Shown here piece after piece: positions 11,456 through 21,994 of a stretch of 64,000 nt of DNA. The stretch comes from Isoetes taiwanensis (taxonomy: Eukaryota > Streptophyta > Lycopodiopsida > Isoetales > Isoetaceae). The DNA is taken from assembly GCA_021234155.1 (NCBI GenBank), contig JAJEKV010000031.1:8448748-8512747 (forward strand), given 5' to 3'. Position 1 is the first letter of the stretch. Each line of letters starts with the position of its first letter. A program made the position numbers and the translations under genes. Below the pieces are notes generated by a model. That model worked only from the letters and a program-made list of their open reading frames with translations, was not told the origin of the DNA and did no database searches.

Positions 11456-12460
11456 TCAGATTCAGTGGAGTAGTCATCCGAGTACGTAGTTTGATGACGC
11501 CTCGAACCGTCAGCCTCACGGTTGCGATTGGATGGCTCTCCAGCAATGTTTGCAGATCCCTCGTCGACCCCGCGCCCCATGTCATGCTCTAGACCTTCAT
11601 TCATATCCGCCACTGCTTCCTATAAAAACCAAAAGAATATGGCGTTAATGTAGTTCATAGAATTATAATAATTTTCTACAACGCACCCCCGCATTCCCGC
11701 GAAGTGGGACAGTTCCCTCGTCGTATAACTGTTGATACAGATAAAGCGATTCCACGCCCGGTGGCTACTTTACGCGTCTTTGCTTGTTAGGGGGAAACCC
11801 GTATAGATGTTCCTATGACAATATAACGAGTATTAGCTAGTGACATTTAAAGTTCTTATTAAAATTAATGTGAACTAATGTAGCTCTTACGAATCTATAG
11901 AGAAACCCTTTTCGACTGCCGGAGCCCAAATGAGATTCGCTTTTAGCTCACTTTTAGTTGCTTTGTCGGTCCCGAGCTCTATGTTTGTTTTCGGATCCTT
12001 TGCACGCTTTGAATGCAATCGATTGCAAGGCACACAACATTATCACAAGTTAAAGTGAACGAATGACAAAAAATAAGAAATACCTTGATATCTTCCTTGT
12101 GGAGATTAAGTGGTTTAGGGACTTTTGACCAATCGCCTCCTTCTTTTTTCTTAAAGTCCGCTTCCGGTTCCTTGACCACATGGTGCCTTTGACATAAATC
12201 GATAGATCAACGCAATATCAAAATAATAAAAACAAGACTATGACTAGGTCATGTACCTCCTTTTTCGTATAAGCTCGCCCATCATCGAAGTGAGCTTCTT
12301 CCAGTTAAACGCCTTTGCTTTTTCTATCTCTGGGAAACTCTGTTTCATTTTATTTTTTACGCTCTCTATTTCGCGTTGGTCATAAGCGCCAGGCCACTCC
12401 CCTATACCGCGGGGAGGCCATAAACGAGAGATATTATTTGTGACCGCCATCTGAATTGCA
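11456..12460 (-). pseudogene. CACTA-internal spliced gene, five exon blocks, unknown product
   Basis: I built this by eye from splice signals. Exon blocks on the minus strand are about 12460-12257 (MASAIQMAVTNNISRLWPPR, then FNWKKLTSMMGELIRKRR), 12186-12084 (EPEADFKKKEGGDWSKVPKP), 11997-11891 (GTDKATKSELKANLIWAPAV), about 11829-11695 (VESLYLYQQLYDEGTVPLRG) and 11619-11456 (ending YSDDYSTESDRD then stop). The GT and AG sites of blocks 1-3 and 5 are clean. Block 4 has an in-frame stop or phase break (VK then TAG), so the gene looks damaged. Tryptophan-basic motifs suggest the DNA-binding ORF of a CACTA element, but I cannot name it. The first block may be truncated where the SNF2 fragment abuts. 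Confidence 0.5.
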
Positions 12461-12965
12461 GAAGCCATCTGAAGAGGATGAAAAGAAGCAGCCCCCCAGG
12501 CTAAGGGGCACACTGTCGAACATTAGGTGGCTTAGAATTATTCTGGATGAAGCTCAATCCATCAGAAATGCTCACACTAAAAGTTCACGTGCTTGCTGGG
12601 GCTTAAGGGCACAACAAAGATGGTGCCTTTCTGGAACGCCAATTCAAAACCAAATTGACGATCTCTATAGTTATTTTCAATTTTTAAGGTATTATCCTTA
12701 TGATGACAGAACTGTATTTAACAATGAAATAAGGAATCAGATCCAAAGAAACCATGTTATGGGGTACAAGCGGCTGCAAGTCATATTAAACACTATAATG
12801 CTTCGGCGGACAAAAGGTAAAAGTGTGGGATTTTTCTTATGTTCTTGCACAAATTTTAAGGCTTTATCCTGTTCTTCTCTCAGCAACAATGATTGACAAC
12901 AAGCCTATTGTCAAGTTACCTTCAAGGATTGTAAACTTGAAACAACTAGATTTTGACACGTAACA
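12458..12965 (+). pseudogene. SNF2/RAD5-type helicase gene fragment captured in the CACTA
   Basis: SNF2 ATPases remodel chromatin or act in DNA repair. The fragment reads IRWLRIILDEAQSIRNAHTK (a DEAQ-type Walker B), then LRAQQRWCLSGTPIQNQIDD (helicase motif III), then LQVILNTIMLRRTK. A donor follows at about 12815. After an intron of roughly 65 bases, the next exon block (about 12881-12960) gives IDNKPIVKLPSRIVNLKQLD, which matches the conserved continuation of RAD5/HLTF-like proteins. It then stops. The left edge starts right after a splice acceptor-like TTGCAG, so the fragment begins and ends near exon boundaries. Motif I and the C-terminal helicase domain are absent. The intron is retained, so capture was at DNA level. 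Confidence 0.85.
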
Positions 12966-13124
12966 ACGCCGGTTTATAATGAACAATTTATAGCGGTAGC
13001 ACATCTATCGCGGATGATGCATGCGCAGCAACACGCTTAAATGAAGCCGCGGGTTGGTCGCCGAGTCTTTGTCGCATGTATTGAATTTGTAATCCTAAAA
13101 CCATTAACCTTCGTATATAAAAAA

Positions 13125-13645
13125 TATACGCCACATGCGACCACCTACGCCACATACGCCACATATACGCATTGGCGTGTCATATACGCCACATACGCCA
13201 CATATATATACCGACGTGTCATATACATCACATATACGTCTCGACGTGTCATATACGCCACATACGTCACATATATCTTGCATCGACGCGTCATATACGA
13301 CACATACGTCACATACGCCATACATATACGACGCCGCATGCGCGTCACGCCGTAAACATCCACCGGGCGAGACACCGCCGTCCCACCAGCGCCCAAGCCC
13401 ACCTCGTCGCCACAGATGGGCCAAGCACTATACGCGTTGCATGCGATGCGACGCCGCAAGCGCCCACTGGGCGTGACACATGCCGTCCACCGGGCGCAAA
13501 CGTCCATCCGGCGTGGATGTGATCCGCCACGCCACGGTGTCGACGTCGCACCACACGCCGCATGCGGCGAAACCGCGATGTGACGTCGCATTGACGTCGC
13601 ATGGTCACGTCACGTGACTCAGACGTCGCAAGCCCACGTCGCTAA
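13125..13645. repeat. CACTA right subterminal repeat array
   Basis: This counterpart of the left array has tandem CATATACGCCACATACG units and then GC-rich GACGTCGCA motifs running up to the right terminal repeat. Overlapping open frames on both strands here are not genes. Confidence 0.8.
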
Positions 13646-14358
13646 ATGTCCATTCTCTTGTTGTGTGCAGCTCGATTGGTACAATCATTAATAGCCATCA
13701 TCATAGTTGACGCTCTTGCTTGATTGACGTCTTGAGTTCTGCATCTTTTTTTACTCTCAAGAGTATTCTTAACATTATCAAAAACATGCCTATACACATT
13801 GAATTCCTTATATTCAATCATATCAAATTAAGAAAGCTTCTGTGCTGCGCTTGAAACTACCTCTCTTCTATCATCTCGATGTAAGCTAGAACATACCTTG
13901 TTGATGTAATCCACAATCTGCTTGCATAAGCTTTGTTTATACCTAGTGCCCACCCTTTCCTTATCTTGACATTGTTCCATTGCCTTCTTTAGCCTTTCTT
14001 TTCCTCTGCATCTTTCTTCTTGCTGACATAATTCTTCTGCACGCAGTGTTTGGAGATACACAATTACATGCTTTCTTGCAATCACAGAAATTGATACTCA
14101 AGAACCTGCCATAAAAACAAGAATTGCATTTCTCTTTTTTGAAAATTGAATTCCAGCACCTCCATGCTACTAGAAAGTGGGAGATCATCACTTCTTAGCT
14201 GGATTGATGACATGACTAAATAAATCTCTGTTTTTTGAGCCTTTCGAATCTAATTTTACCCGCGCTCAAAAGAACCTGTCTAGGCATGTCCTTGAAGGGC
14301 GAAAATGCATTTACTAAAAAGTAAAGCACTCCATCAACACCTGGTGTCGCCGACATTA

Positions 14359-14389
14359 AAAATGCCCTCCAGCTACGTGCGTGTACCCT
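14359..14389 (-). repeat. Right terminal inverted repeat of the old transposon
   Basis: Inverse partner of 471-501. It is separated from it by 13.9 kb, most of which is nested younger elements. Confidence 0.8.
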
Positions 14390-16600
14390 TCAGGCAATTG
14401 TAATCCTCATTGTTATACACCTGTATGCACCTCTATTCATGTATATTCCATCTAGAGGACTAGGTGGCGCGTTTCTCCTTCCAACAACTTTAAGACGTTG
14501 TGGACTCATGACCATTATGTAGACAAGACTTGGAAGGTATAAATCCCTCACACTTACCACCTTCTGGCAGTATAGGATGTGACGCGCCAGATCAATTCTT
14601 TGAAGAGGTAGAAATTCGATCTATTGCGAAAGAATTTGATATGGGACTGTGGACTTCACTCCAAGTGCTTGGGTCAATAAGGATTAGTAGTAAGTAATAT
14701 CATTGGTCCCCATATTTCCACTCCATACAGAAAGAATCGACTCTACCAACACCCTGAATAAGTGCAATTGGTGTGATCAGCCATAAAGCTCTGCTCTGTA
14801 ATAGTTGTTCTACATCACATAGAAAGTCTTCCAACCTATTGTCACCTACTACCTAATACAAATATTATCACACTATCATGGTTGGACACACTTTTTCTGA
14901 AATATTAGATGGATTGTTGGAAAGTAAAATTAGTGATTGTGCTTTGATTTATCTTGTTCTCTTATACCAGTTTTGTTTTTCGAGGAGAATTTCATCGAAA
15001 TTTGGTAACACCAATTATATTATATAGAAAATTTAGAATGTTAAACCTAACAATGAAAATAGCTGTTTTTGAATGTTGGACGTCTCGTGGGACTAGCTAT
15101 GGCAATCTACCATATCGATTGGAAGGGCACCAAACACCTGATAAAAATGCCTGATCAATGATGATTATTATAGTGGGCATGCATTAAATTTTTAGACGAG
15201 TTTGGATATGCTTTGATTTTGTGCCACATAACATTAATGCTTAGTTTTGGCGGAGCATTGTAGATGAGAGAGAGAGCGAGCGAGAGAGGGACGGAAGGAG
15301 GGAGAGAGGGATCTTCATTTAGCTATGGAGATGGGGATTCTTGGTGTGTGCGTTCCATACATCTCGCATTTGAGTCTGCGATCATTGGGTTTTACTTTTT
15401 CTTGCGAGTTTTGGAGTTAGGCTATGTATCAATGTTTCATTACTCTACAAAACATGTTCCTCAGATGTTTGAAGCTCTCCATGACAAAAAAACCGATCAA
15501 AGGTCTTCAACGAGTTCTCTCATTTCTATGCTAACAAAACATGTATTTCCATTCTCTGCTCTATTAGACTTGTTCTTATGCTTCTGCAATACTTCTTTCA
15601 AAAGCCAATTCCCATAAAGTCATCGTATTAAGTATTCTGTTGTCTAGAAGTAACAACTTGAATTGATTCTCAAAACATGACTTTGAACTACGATTTAAGC
15701 CACTTCACCCTCCGGCCATGGAGGGCAATCCTCCATGCACAGCACCTTGTTTAATAATAGCTACTTTGGTTTGATTGGATCTTTGTTTTGCTTCTATCTC
15801 AGATTATTAGTCATATAATACACTAGCCCCATAGATAGATTCCAATCTTTTTCATAAATGGCACAGCAATCGGGCTATCTTTTGGCTGTTGCAATCTTCC
15901 CCAAGCTTGCAATCTTCCCCAAGCACTGATCTGTATAGGTTCTAATTTTGCAAATGGCGTATCGCACAGATTAAGAGATGGTATGTTTCCCTTTGTGTTT
16001 CTACTTCCGAGGGCCTCATGCTATTGACCTAGAAGGGAGACCAAGACCAAACTGCCCCAGCTCTATTTCCAGCTCATGCTATTGACCTAGAAGGGAGACC
16101 AAGACCAAGCTGCCCCAGCTCTATTTCCAGCTGATGAGAAAACACCCTGAGCTACCCTTTTGAGAACCTTACCTTGATATCATAACCAGGCTTTAAAAAA
16201 ACATCTCCTCAAATGTTCAAGGAAACTTCTTTTGAAACTTCCCCTTCTAAGCATCTCTTATGACAAAATGCAACCCCAAATTGTCCCTAACATGTGTTCC
16301 AATAGTATTGCAATAATTTTGGAACACCCAAATCTAATTCGTCCAAGGAAGATGGAGTATGTAATCAACATTATAAACCCATTGAATGTTCAAAGGTTTT
16401 CTTTCTTTGATGAGAATGATAGAACTTCCCAGGCAATCCAGAAATGGGCTCAGCTGTAACAGCTTTAAAGAATATATATGGCAAAGATTATTCTAATGTC
16501 TCTGATCTTCTTATCATATTGCTGACCATATCAAACTGTTTACGGTAGGCTTCATTGATATATGCAGTATTAAGAATAATAGGAGCTTTTATCCAAACCA
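14390..16600. other. Intergenic stretch, no supported gene
   Basis: Several short open frames occur (for example 15264-15617, plus, 117 codons, beginning in a GAGAGC-rich purine tract), but none shows a domain or splice-coherent structure I can support. A purine microsatellite lies at 15264-15312. A 58-bp tandem duplication lies at 16018-16133 and is listed separately. Confidence 0.4.
16018..16133. repeat. 58-bp tandem duplication
   Basis: Two adjacent 58-bp copies start CATGCTATTGACCTAGAAGG and differ at one visible base (CCAAACTG versus CCAAGCTG). No coding frame is associated. Confidence 0.85.
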
Positions 16601-16630
16601 GGATTAACGGCTACAATCTGAACCTAAATT

Positions 16631-17629
16631 CTAACATTCCTTGTGAGACAATTTTGGTAGCTCAAGATTATTTAGGCGTTCCAAAGCTAAGACCAATGCT
16701 TGTATTCCAAGATTTCCTTCCCCATGACCTTTCAAGGACACATAAAGCTGTTGTGCAAGTGCAAGCCCTGGCAAGGAAAGCCCGGTTTGACGACATTCCT
16801 CCAATGCAATACCCAAATCCTTCACAAAGTGATTAACAAAAAACCCAGGATTGAAGTCACGCTTTTGAATTCGAGCTGCATAGAGGTCAAGTGATCTACA
16901 TCCTGCAGCGCCACCAGATATAGCCTGCAGATATACAGAAATATCCAAGCCAGCTTTGTGTGCATAAAGCATACCCTCAACCATGCCAACCATAGTAGAG
17001 GCAATGGTAATTTGGTTTGCAAGCTTGCAACTTTGACCTGTACCTGCAGGTCCCAGATATGTAGGGGTGCCCATGCATTTAAAAAGTGGTGTAAGAGATT
17101 GAGCTATGTCCTCATCCCCGCCAACCATAATAGAGAGTGTTCCCAACTTGGCTCCACGGTCGCCACCCGAAACAGGTGCATCTATGGAAGAACAACCTTT
17201 CTCCTTGAACACAGAATATATTTCTCGAGCAAGTGATGGTTCACTAGTGGTCATATCAACAACAATGCCTCCTGCTTTCAGCCCCTGCAAAATACCAACC
17301 TGGCCCAATATAACTTGGCGAACGTCGGTCGGGTAGCCAACAATTGTGAAAACAACATCACTTTTCTGAGCAACAGCCTGAGGAGAATCAACTAACACAG
17401 CACCTCTTTTGCATAGGCCCTCGGCTTTATTTGGTGTTCGGTTAAAAACAGTGACATGATATCCAGCATCAAGAAGATGGCCACACATTGCCTGACCCAT
17501 AACCCCGGTTCCAATCCATCCAACACGAGTCTCTGTAGGTGTCACTTCCTTCATTGCTGTTGTTGGTAAAAGTGAATAGGCCTTGAACCGTTTAAATTGG
17601 ATGGCACTTCCCACTTTTGCAGTAAACAT
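16631..17629 (-). CDS. 3-hydroxyisobutyrate dehydrogenase-like protein (probably mitochondrial)
   Basis: A beta-hydroxyacid dehydrogenase of the HIBADH family, NAD(P)-linked, acting in valine catabolism or on small aldehydes in plants. One uninterrupted exon of 332 codons. The Rossmann motif is GWIGTGVMGQAM near residue 35, the substrate loop is DAPVSGGDRGAKLGTL, and the catalytic lysine lies in GQSCKLANQ. These are the three signatures of the family. I chose the ATG at 17629 because it gives a length close to the plant family and a basic, acid-free leader (MFTAKVGSAIQFKRFKAYSL) typical of organelle targeting. The frame stays open a further 19 codons upstream, but only to a GTG. An ATG at 17554 would remove the leader. 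An intron acceptor-like TTCTGCAG lies just upstream at about 17665, so a 5' exon is possible. No lesions are seen. Confidence 0.9.
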   Translation of the reverse strand: MFTAKVGSAIQFKRFKAYSLLPTTAMKEVTPTETRVGWIGTGVMGQAMCGHLLDAGYHVTVFNRTPNKAEGLCKRGAVLVDSPQAVAQKSDVVFTIVGYPTDVRQVILGQVGILQGLKAGGIVVDMTTSEPSLAREIYSVFKEKGCSSIDAPVSGGDRGAKLGTLSIMVGGDEDIAQSLTPLFKCMGTPTYLGPAGTGQSCKLANQITIASTMVGMVEGMLYAHKAGLDISVYLQAISGGAAGCRSLDLYAARIQKRDFNPGFFVNHFVKDLGIALEECRQTGLSLPGLALAQQLYVSLKGHGEGNLGIQALVLALERLNNLELPKLSHKEC

Positions 17630-18259
17630 ACAATTTAAGTTCTTCCTAAATGTGAATGCAATTCTAGTGACCTGCAGAACTGGCACAGAGATTATGAGAT
17701 ATCAAATCCACAATTGAATGACAATATGATGGGAGAATCAATATTCATTAGAACAGAATCGTAACCACACTATAATAACTGAGTAATCAGCATGATGGCG
17801 ACTCTTTCTGTGAGGTTCCTACTAGAGAGGAGTAAGAGAACATAATCTCACCAGAGAGAGAGTGGAAATTGCAATCCTTCTTATAGGAAACGAAGACAAC
17901 AAAGAGAACTATTGCTTGATAGTGATTTTAAAGACTACAGTATCAGAAAAAACAAATCGTATCACAACAACATGCGCACCCATTTAAATGCTGAAACACC
18001 ATGCCATGTAGCATGTCTGTTCCTATACACTTTACAATTCGCGTTCTGTTTGAGCTAATAAACTGTCCGGACTAAGAAAATAAGATGCATATTCACATAA
18101 TATACAAAGATAGACGCCATTATATGCCATGAGTTCCCTTTTTTCAAGATTAGGTCTAGCTACAAATATATCCTGAACTTTAACCTGATTCTATACAAAG
18201 GAAGAAAGAAATGCAAAGCAGTCCACTGGCAGGTAATACAGACTACAAGAAAAAATTAC

Positions 18260-18352
18260 CTGGCATGCCAGAAACCGGAGGACCCTGCTTCTTCAATGCT
18301 GTTGCAATGCCCAAGCATATACTCTGATAAGGGCTGCCACATAAGTCGCCAC
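18260..18352 (-). other. Possible 5' exon upstream of the dehydrogenase gene
   Basis: A 93-nt segment has a good acceptor (TTACTTGTCCAG) and donor (CCAG then GTAATTTT) on the minus strand. Two of its frames are open; one reads GDLCGSPYQSICLGIATALK. Joined to the acceptor-like site at about 17665, it would be untranslated leader, because a stop follows at once. I do not recognise the peptide. A transcript would decide. Confidence 0.28.
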
Positions 18353-18558
18353 CTGGACAAGTAAATTAGCTTTTAAGTATTATTTAAAGATACCAGGTAA
18401 ATTTTTTATAAATATGGCTAGTTGGACAAATAGATGCTTTGTTTGATATGGGGATTTTCACACTTTCAGCTCACTTTTAATAAGGTATTGACGCACAAGG
18501 GGTTGTGGGGAGATAATTGTCATACCATATATAAAGCAGTAACATTTACAGATAGAGG

Positions 18559-18648
18559 AATGGCCGGAGGGGCCATTTTGAGGCTGGAAAGGGGCCGACG
18601 CTGGCGAGGCCCCCCTGACAAAGCCTGTAAATGGCCCTCCGGGCCATT
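18559..18648. repeat. GC-rich foldback (90 bp), core GGCCGACGC..GGCGAGGCC
   Basis: The two arms, AATGGCCGGAGGGGCCATTT and its imperfect inverse at 18629-18648, pair over about 38 bases with a GC-rich centre. The core closely matches that of the foldback at 23395-23477. It ends seven bases before the inverted repeat that opens the recombinase unit. Confidence 0.75.
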
Positions 18649-18654
18649 CACCTA

Positions 18655-18684
18655 ACGTGAAATTCGGCGTGGGCTTCTTTCTGC
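18655..18684 (+). repeat. Left inverted repeat of the recombinase unit
   Basis: Inverse partner of 21995-22023, aligned with one gap and two mismatches. Confidence 0.65.
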
Positions 18685-19565
18685 CACGTAGGATCCACGT
18701 AGGCGCACTATAACTACGTCATTTTTTTTCTTCGATCTCCTTTTTCTCTGGCCCAAGCTTTAGCTATGGCGCCGGCTCGTTTTTCTCTGTTTTAGCTACG
18801 GCGCCGGCCTTCTTTTGTGTATGAGCTGAGGCGCTAGGTTGCAGTGCATATAGTAAGCATAGTTTTGGAGCATTTTGATGATTTTTGAGTAGTATTAAGC
18901 GATTTTTGGAGGCTGAGGTTAGGCGCTTCCATCTTTGCGGTATCTGGCGAGTTCTTTAAGTATTCCAGTGAAGATTCTTGCGAGTTCTTGGAGTATTTTG
19001 CTTCTGTGGCGACTTCTTCACGAGTATTTTGCTTCTGGAGTTTTGCATTGGCTTCTGGTAAAGACCCTTAGGTTTAGGCTCTTGTTTCTCTTGTCATTTC
19101 ATTTTATTCTGTTGAATCTGATGTTATTTTGTTTGTTTTGTAGGTTTTCGGGAAGAACATTGCATCTTTACTGAGGTAAATATCATTATAATGTTTGCAA
19201 ACACATTATTTACAAGTTTTAACTTTGATATGATCCTTCATTGCAGGTTTATTTGGATCATGATGATTCTGCTGTGTTTCCTGTAAGATATTCCGACTTT
19301 CTTGCTTTTGTACACACATGCAAGGTTTCTGCTTTTGCATGCAAGCTAGGAAGTGGAATCTTTACGAACTTTCGAATTTCCTTAACACATTTCGAGGTAA
19401 ATATTTAATTATGCAATTTGTTTAGTTTCTTTATTTTACTTTCTGTCTGACTTGTTTTTGAATTGTGTTGCAGGTTTCATTCTGTTGCAGGTTCTTCTTC
19501 TGTAGTATTTAAATATGAAGTCATGTTGCAGGTTGTTCATTGTTCTGTGGTTGTTCCTGTTAGTT

Positions 19566-21668
19566 ATGGCTGAGGTTGCAAGCTTCGACCTAAAGTTTCC
19601 GGAGGAAGTAGAAGTGGCAGCTGATGTTGAGAATGAGAGTGACTTAGATTTCGAGTCAAAGCTACTGGAAGAGTTTGGGGAAGAGGACCTTCAGCAGTAT
19701 ATTGCAGATGTGAAGCTTATGCCAGGTTTGTTTGTTCCTGTTTGCATTCCTGACGACGATGAGAGTGAGGGTAAGGAAAATGTTCCGGTGAATCATGTTG
19801 GGGTAGCTAGTGGAAAACAAGAGCAGAACAAGGCTGGTGAAGGGAATTCAACACCTTTCTTAGAATTAGATTCTGATTTAGTGAGGGAAGTGTATTCTGG
19901 AGGTCAGAATAAATCTGCCGGGAAAGTTGAATGGGCTAGGAGAAGATTTGATGCATGGAGAAAGTACAAGAAAATTCCATTGGACAAGAAAATTGAAGAC
20001 ATGGATATTAGGGAGTTTGCACGATTACTTGAGTTGTTCATGCTTCAGGTATGCAAGCTGAATGGGAAATTATATCCAACCGAGAGGTAAGTATTGTATT
20101 TTAGACCTTAATTATTTTTTTATTTGATTATTATAACTTGTTTCTTGTGCTTGCAGCATACAGGATATCTTCAGAAAGTTTGGTGCGATAATTCGTAGAG
20201 CACAAGAAATCAGAATTGGTTTAACTGGTAAGGAGGAGGTAGCTTTTGATATTAGACATTCGCCTATTTTTGCAAATGCTAGACGAGCTTGCATTGCCTC
20301 CATGAGACGATCCAGAGGTACTCCTGGAGTCTGTGGCAAGCGCAAGAAAGTAGACGAGATTAGCTATGCCACTGAAGTAGCGCTACTGTCTGATGCCGAT
20401 CATGGAATTCACCATAGTCGAGGCTTGCAGAAGCGGTTTATGTATTACTGCGTGTCTAGATTTGCAATCAGAGGCAGAGAAGAACTTTATTTGCTGGTCG
20501 TAACAGATTTTGAAGTAATGGTATCGAATGGGAGTGAGTGTCTGCAGTACAGTGAAAGAATGAGTAAGAATTATGTTGTGTCGATGAAGAAATACCAAGA
20601 AGAGTCTTTTAGGCAGCCGATCCAATGTTTTGAAGAAGACGTAGTTCTTACATTTAAACAAATTGTCAGGCATCTTCCTCCGCAGAATGAGAATGGAAAG
20701 GCATTTGTTTTCATGCAGGCTATCACTGTTCCAAAATCTGAGGTAATTTTAATTTAATTTCTTTGCTTTAGTTTGTTATTTGCTTTAGTTAATAATTATT
20801 TTTTGCTTGCAGGTCTGGTACAATAAGAAACATCGAGTGAGTGCAAAGGTGCTTGCATCGTGGATGAAATATATGTTGAAGACGATTGGAATTGATGGTG
20901 TCTTTTCTGGAAAGTCTGGAAGGACTTCTGTTGTTAGTCGGTTGGCAAGAGCGAACGTACCTGTTGAGGTGGGAATGTGCGTCACTGGTCATCGGGATCC
21001 AGAATCGTATAAGAGGTAATTGTTCTTCACTTTAGATTCCGCATTCTATAAATTTTGTATTCTTATTAGTTTTGCATTATCATTCCAGGTATGATAAGAC
21101 CGTTGAGTTGAAGGCAAAGGCAGCGATGAATATAGTTTCTCAGCCATTCAAGGCTGATGGATCTAGGAAGATGTTTGATGATGTGTATCAGCAGGAGTTG
21201 GCTGCTTTTGATTCAAGGCAGAAATCTGGGAATTTTCAGGTGTTGCAGCTTGCAAATGATAATGTGAGTTCTAGTAGGATGCAAGAGAATGAAGCAGGTA
21301 AATATTGTAATTAGATGATGTAGGTTCTTTCATAATTAGCCTCTCTTATAATTACCTTGTTTTATGTAGCAGGTAAGAATTCTGATATGGAGCAGCAGAA
21401 TACAGGATTGAGTGGTCAGTTGTGTGTAGCGAAGCTGAATTCTGTACCTGAATTAAATTCTGATTTCACAGACACGTTCTTGGATACAGTGGACCTAAAT
21501 CTGATTGCAGGTGATAATCCTGTTGCAAGGAAGGCTTTGGGTTTAAATCTGTCAGTTGGATCTACTAGCATTTCAGGTGGCGTTTTTAACAATTGCATAA
21601 TTGTTCCTGGGGGTGGGAAACTTGATATTGGTACTTTGTTGAAGCAAATTTCTGGAAATGAAAGCTGA
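19566..21668 (+). CDS. Crypton-type tyrosine recombinase-like protein, five exons, intact frame
   Basis: Exons 19566-20086, 20157-20742, 20813-21015, 21089-21297 and 21373-21668 join to 1,815 nt, a clean 604-residue frame; every intron is 70-75 bases with GT and AG. The last intron ends in a NAGNAG acceptor. The acidic N-terminus (SDLDFESKLLEEFGEEDLQQ) leads into a core-binding-like helical part (REFARLLELFMLQVCKLNGK; IFRKFGAIIRRAQEIRIGLT) and a C-terminal catalytic-like part: EVWYNKKHRVSAKVLASWMK, then SGKSGRTSVVSRLARANVP, then VTGHRDPESYKRYDK. This order (WY, S.R..., TGH, Y) is that of Crypton-derived KIAA1958/ZMYM-type domains. The R, GH and Tyr positions are present, but the His of the usual NHS.R block is replaced (GKSGR), so strand transfer ability is uncertain. 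I start at MAEVASFDLKF; an earlier ATG at 19515 would add a hydrophobic leader that looks intronic. The last 100 residues are unknown. Confidence 0.8.
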
Positions 21669-21994
21669 GACATGAATTTTAGTTTTTGGAACTTCTGAAA
21701 CAATGATATCATCAATGGAAATGACTTTTTTGATCTTTAAAGTTCAATTTTGATCTGTAAAGTTTCATCTGTAAACTTTAAGTTTCATCTATTAAGTTTA
21801 AGTTTGAAAACTTGTTTCATTGTGTAAAAAAATTGTGTAAAAAAAACTGTGTTTAAAAATTGTGTAAAAATTTCAACCTTGGTCGACATTCTGGAAAAAA
21901 TTCTGGAAAAAATTCTGTCCTTGGTCTCAATTTCGGGTCGACATTCCCGGAAATGAATTTCTGACACGTGTCATGATCTCATTGGATAACGGGA

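Larger units (their letters stand above)
10770..13665. mobile_element. CACTA (En/Spm) transposon, gene-carrying, with TGC target duplication
   Basis: The ends are inverted: CACAACAAG then ATTTAGCGACGT at 10770 and the reverse complement at 13665, about 27 of 30 matching. They resemble the plant CACTACAAGAAA end, with CACAA in place of CACTA. A 3-bp duplication TGC flanks it (10767-10769 and 13666-13668), as expected for the superfamily. Long subterminal arrays of GTCGCATGCGAC and CACGTGGAATATA motifs lie at both ends. Inside are a spliced minus-strand gene (11456-12460) and a plus-strand SNF2 fragment (12458-12965). No CACTA transposase catalytic domain is visible, so it is probably non-autonomous. 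It sits in the transposase-like gene of the old element, and its removal restores that frame. Confidence 0.9.
2496..14100 (-). pseudogene. Transposase-like gene with helix-turn-helix, split by LINE and CACTA insertions
   Basis: Three pieces form one reading frame once the younger elements are removed. Piece one (14100 to 13669) has a coiled, charged region (RAEELCQQEERCRGKERLKK), one stop at about 13830, then KRCRTQDVNQARAS. It runs across the CACTA site into piece two (10766 to 10700), giving RAAVARALNMKRKTVYAID, a helix-turn-helix-like segment. Across the LINE site it continues in piece three (2637 to 2499) as CDEDPEKVYEFWVSETRVFP, and then stops. Both joins keep the frame exactly when one copy of each target duplication is removed. 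The HTH followed by a DP.KV..FW.SETRV.PNK motif recalls the N-terminus of some eukaryotic DDE transposases (Sola-like is my best guess, weakly held). No catalytic domain is visible. Confidence 0.6.
471..14389. mobile_element. Old DNA transposon with 31-bp TIRs, split by three nested elements
   Basis: The ends are inverted copies: the first 20 bases at 471 (AGGGTACACGCACGTAGCTG) are identical to the reverse complement of the right end at 14389, and about 29 of 31 bases match. Inside lie a plus-strand coding remnant (843-2089) and a minus-strand coding remnant (2496-14100). Three later insertions account for most of the length: TRIM 1343-1538, LINE 2638-10699 and CACTA 10770-13665. Without them the element is about 2.8 kb. 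No clean target duplication is visible; flanks are TTT before the left end and TCA after the right. If the true end is GGG, the flanks TTA and TTC would resemble a mutated 3-bp Harbinger-type site, but the coding pieces do not look like Harbinger. Superfamily is unassigned; a Sola-like transposase is a weak guess. Confidence 0.72.

Noticed and set aside
13041-13608. Seven overlapping frames of 87-148 codons
   Set aside because: Same cause in the right subterminal array (CATATACGCCACATACG units).
471-14389. Assignment of the old element to PIF/Harbinger
   Set aside because: GGG start with TTA/TTC flanks is suggestive, but the coding pieces are not a Harbinger transposase or Myb protein, and the duplication is imperfect.
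17630-17686. Start of the dehydrogenase at 17686
   Set aside because: That codon is GTG; the ATG at 17629 gives the expected length and a targeting-like leader.
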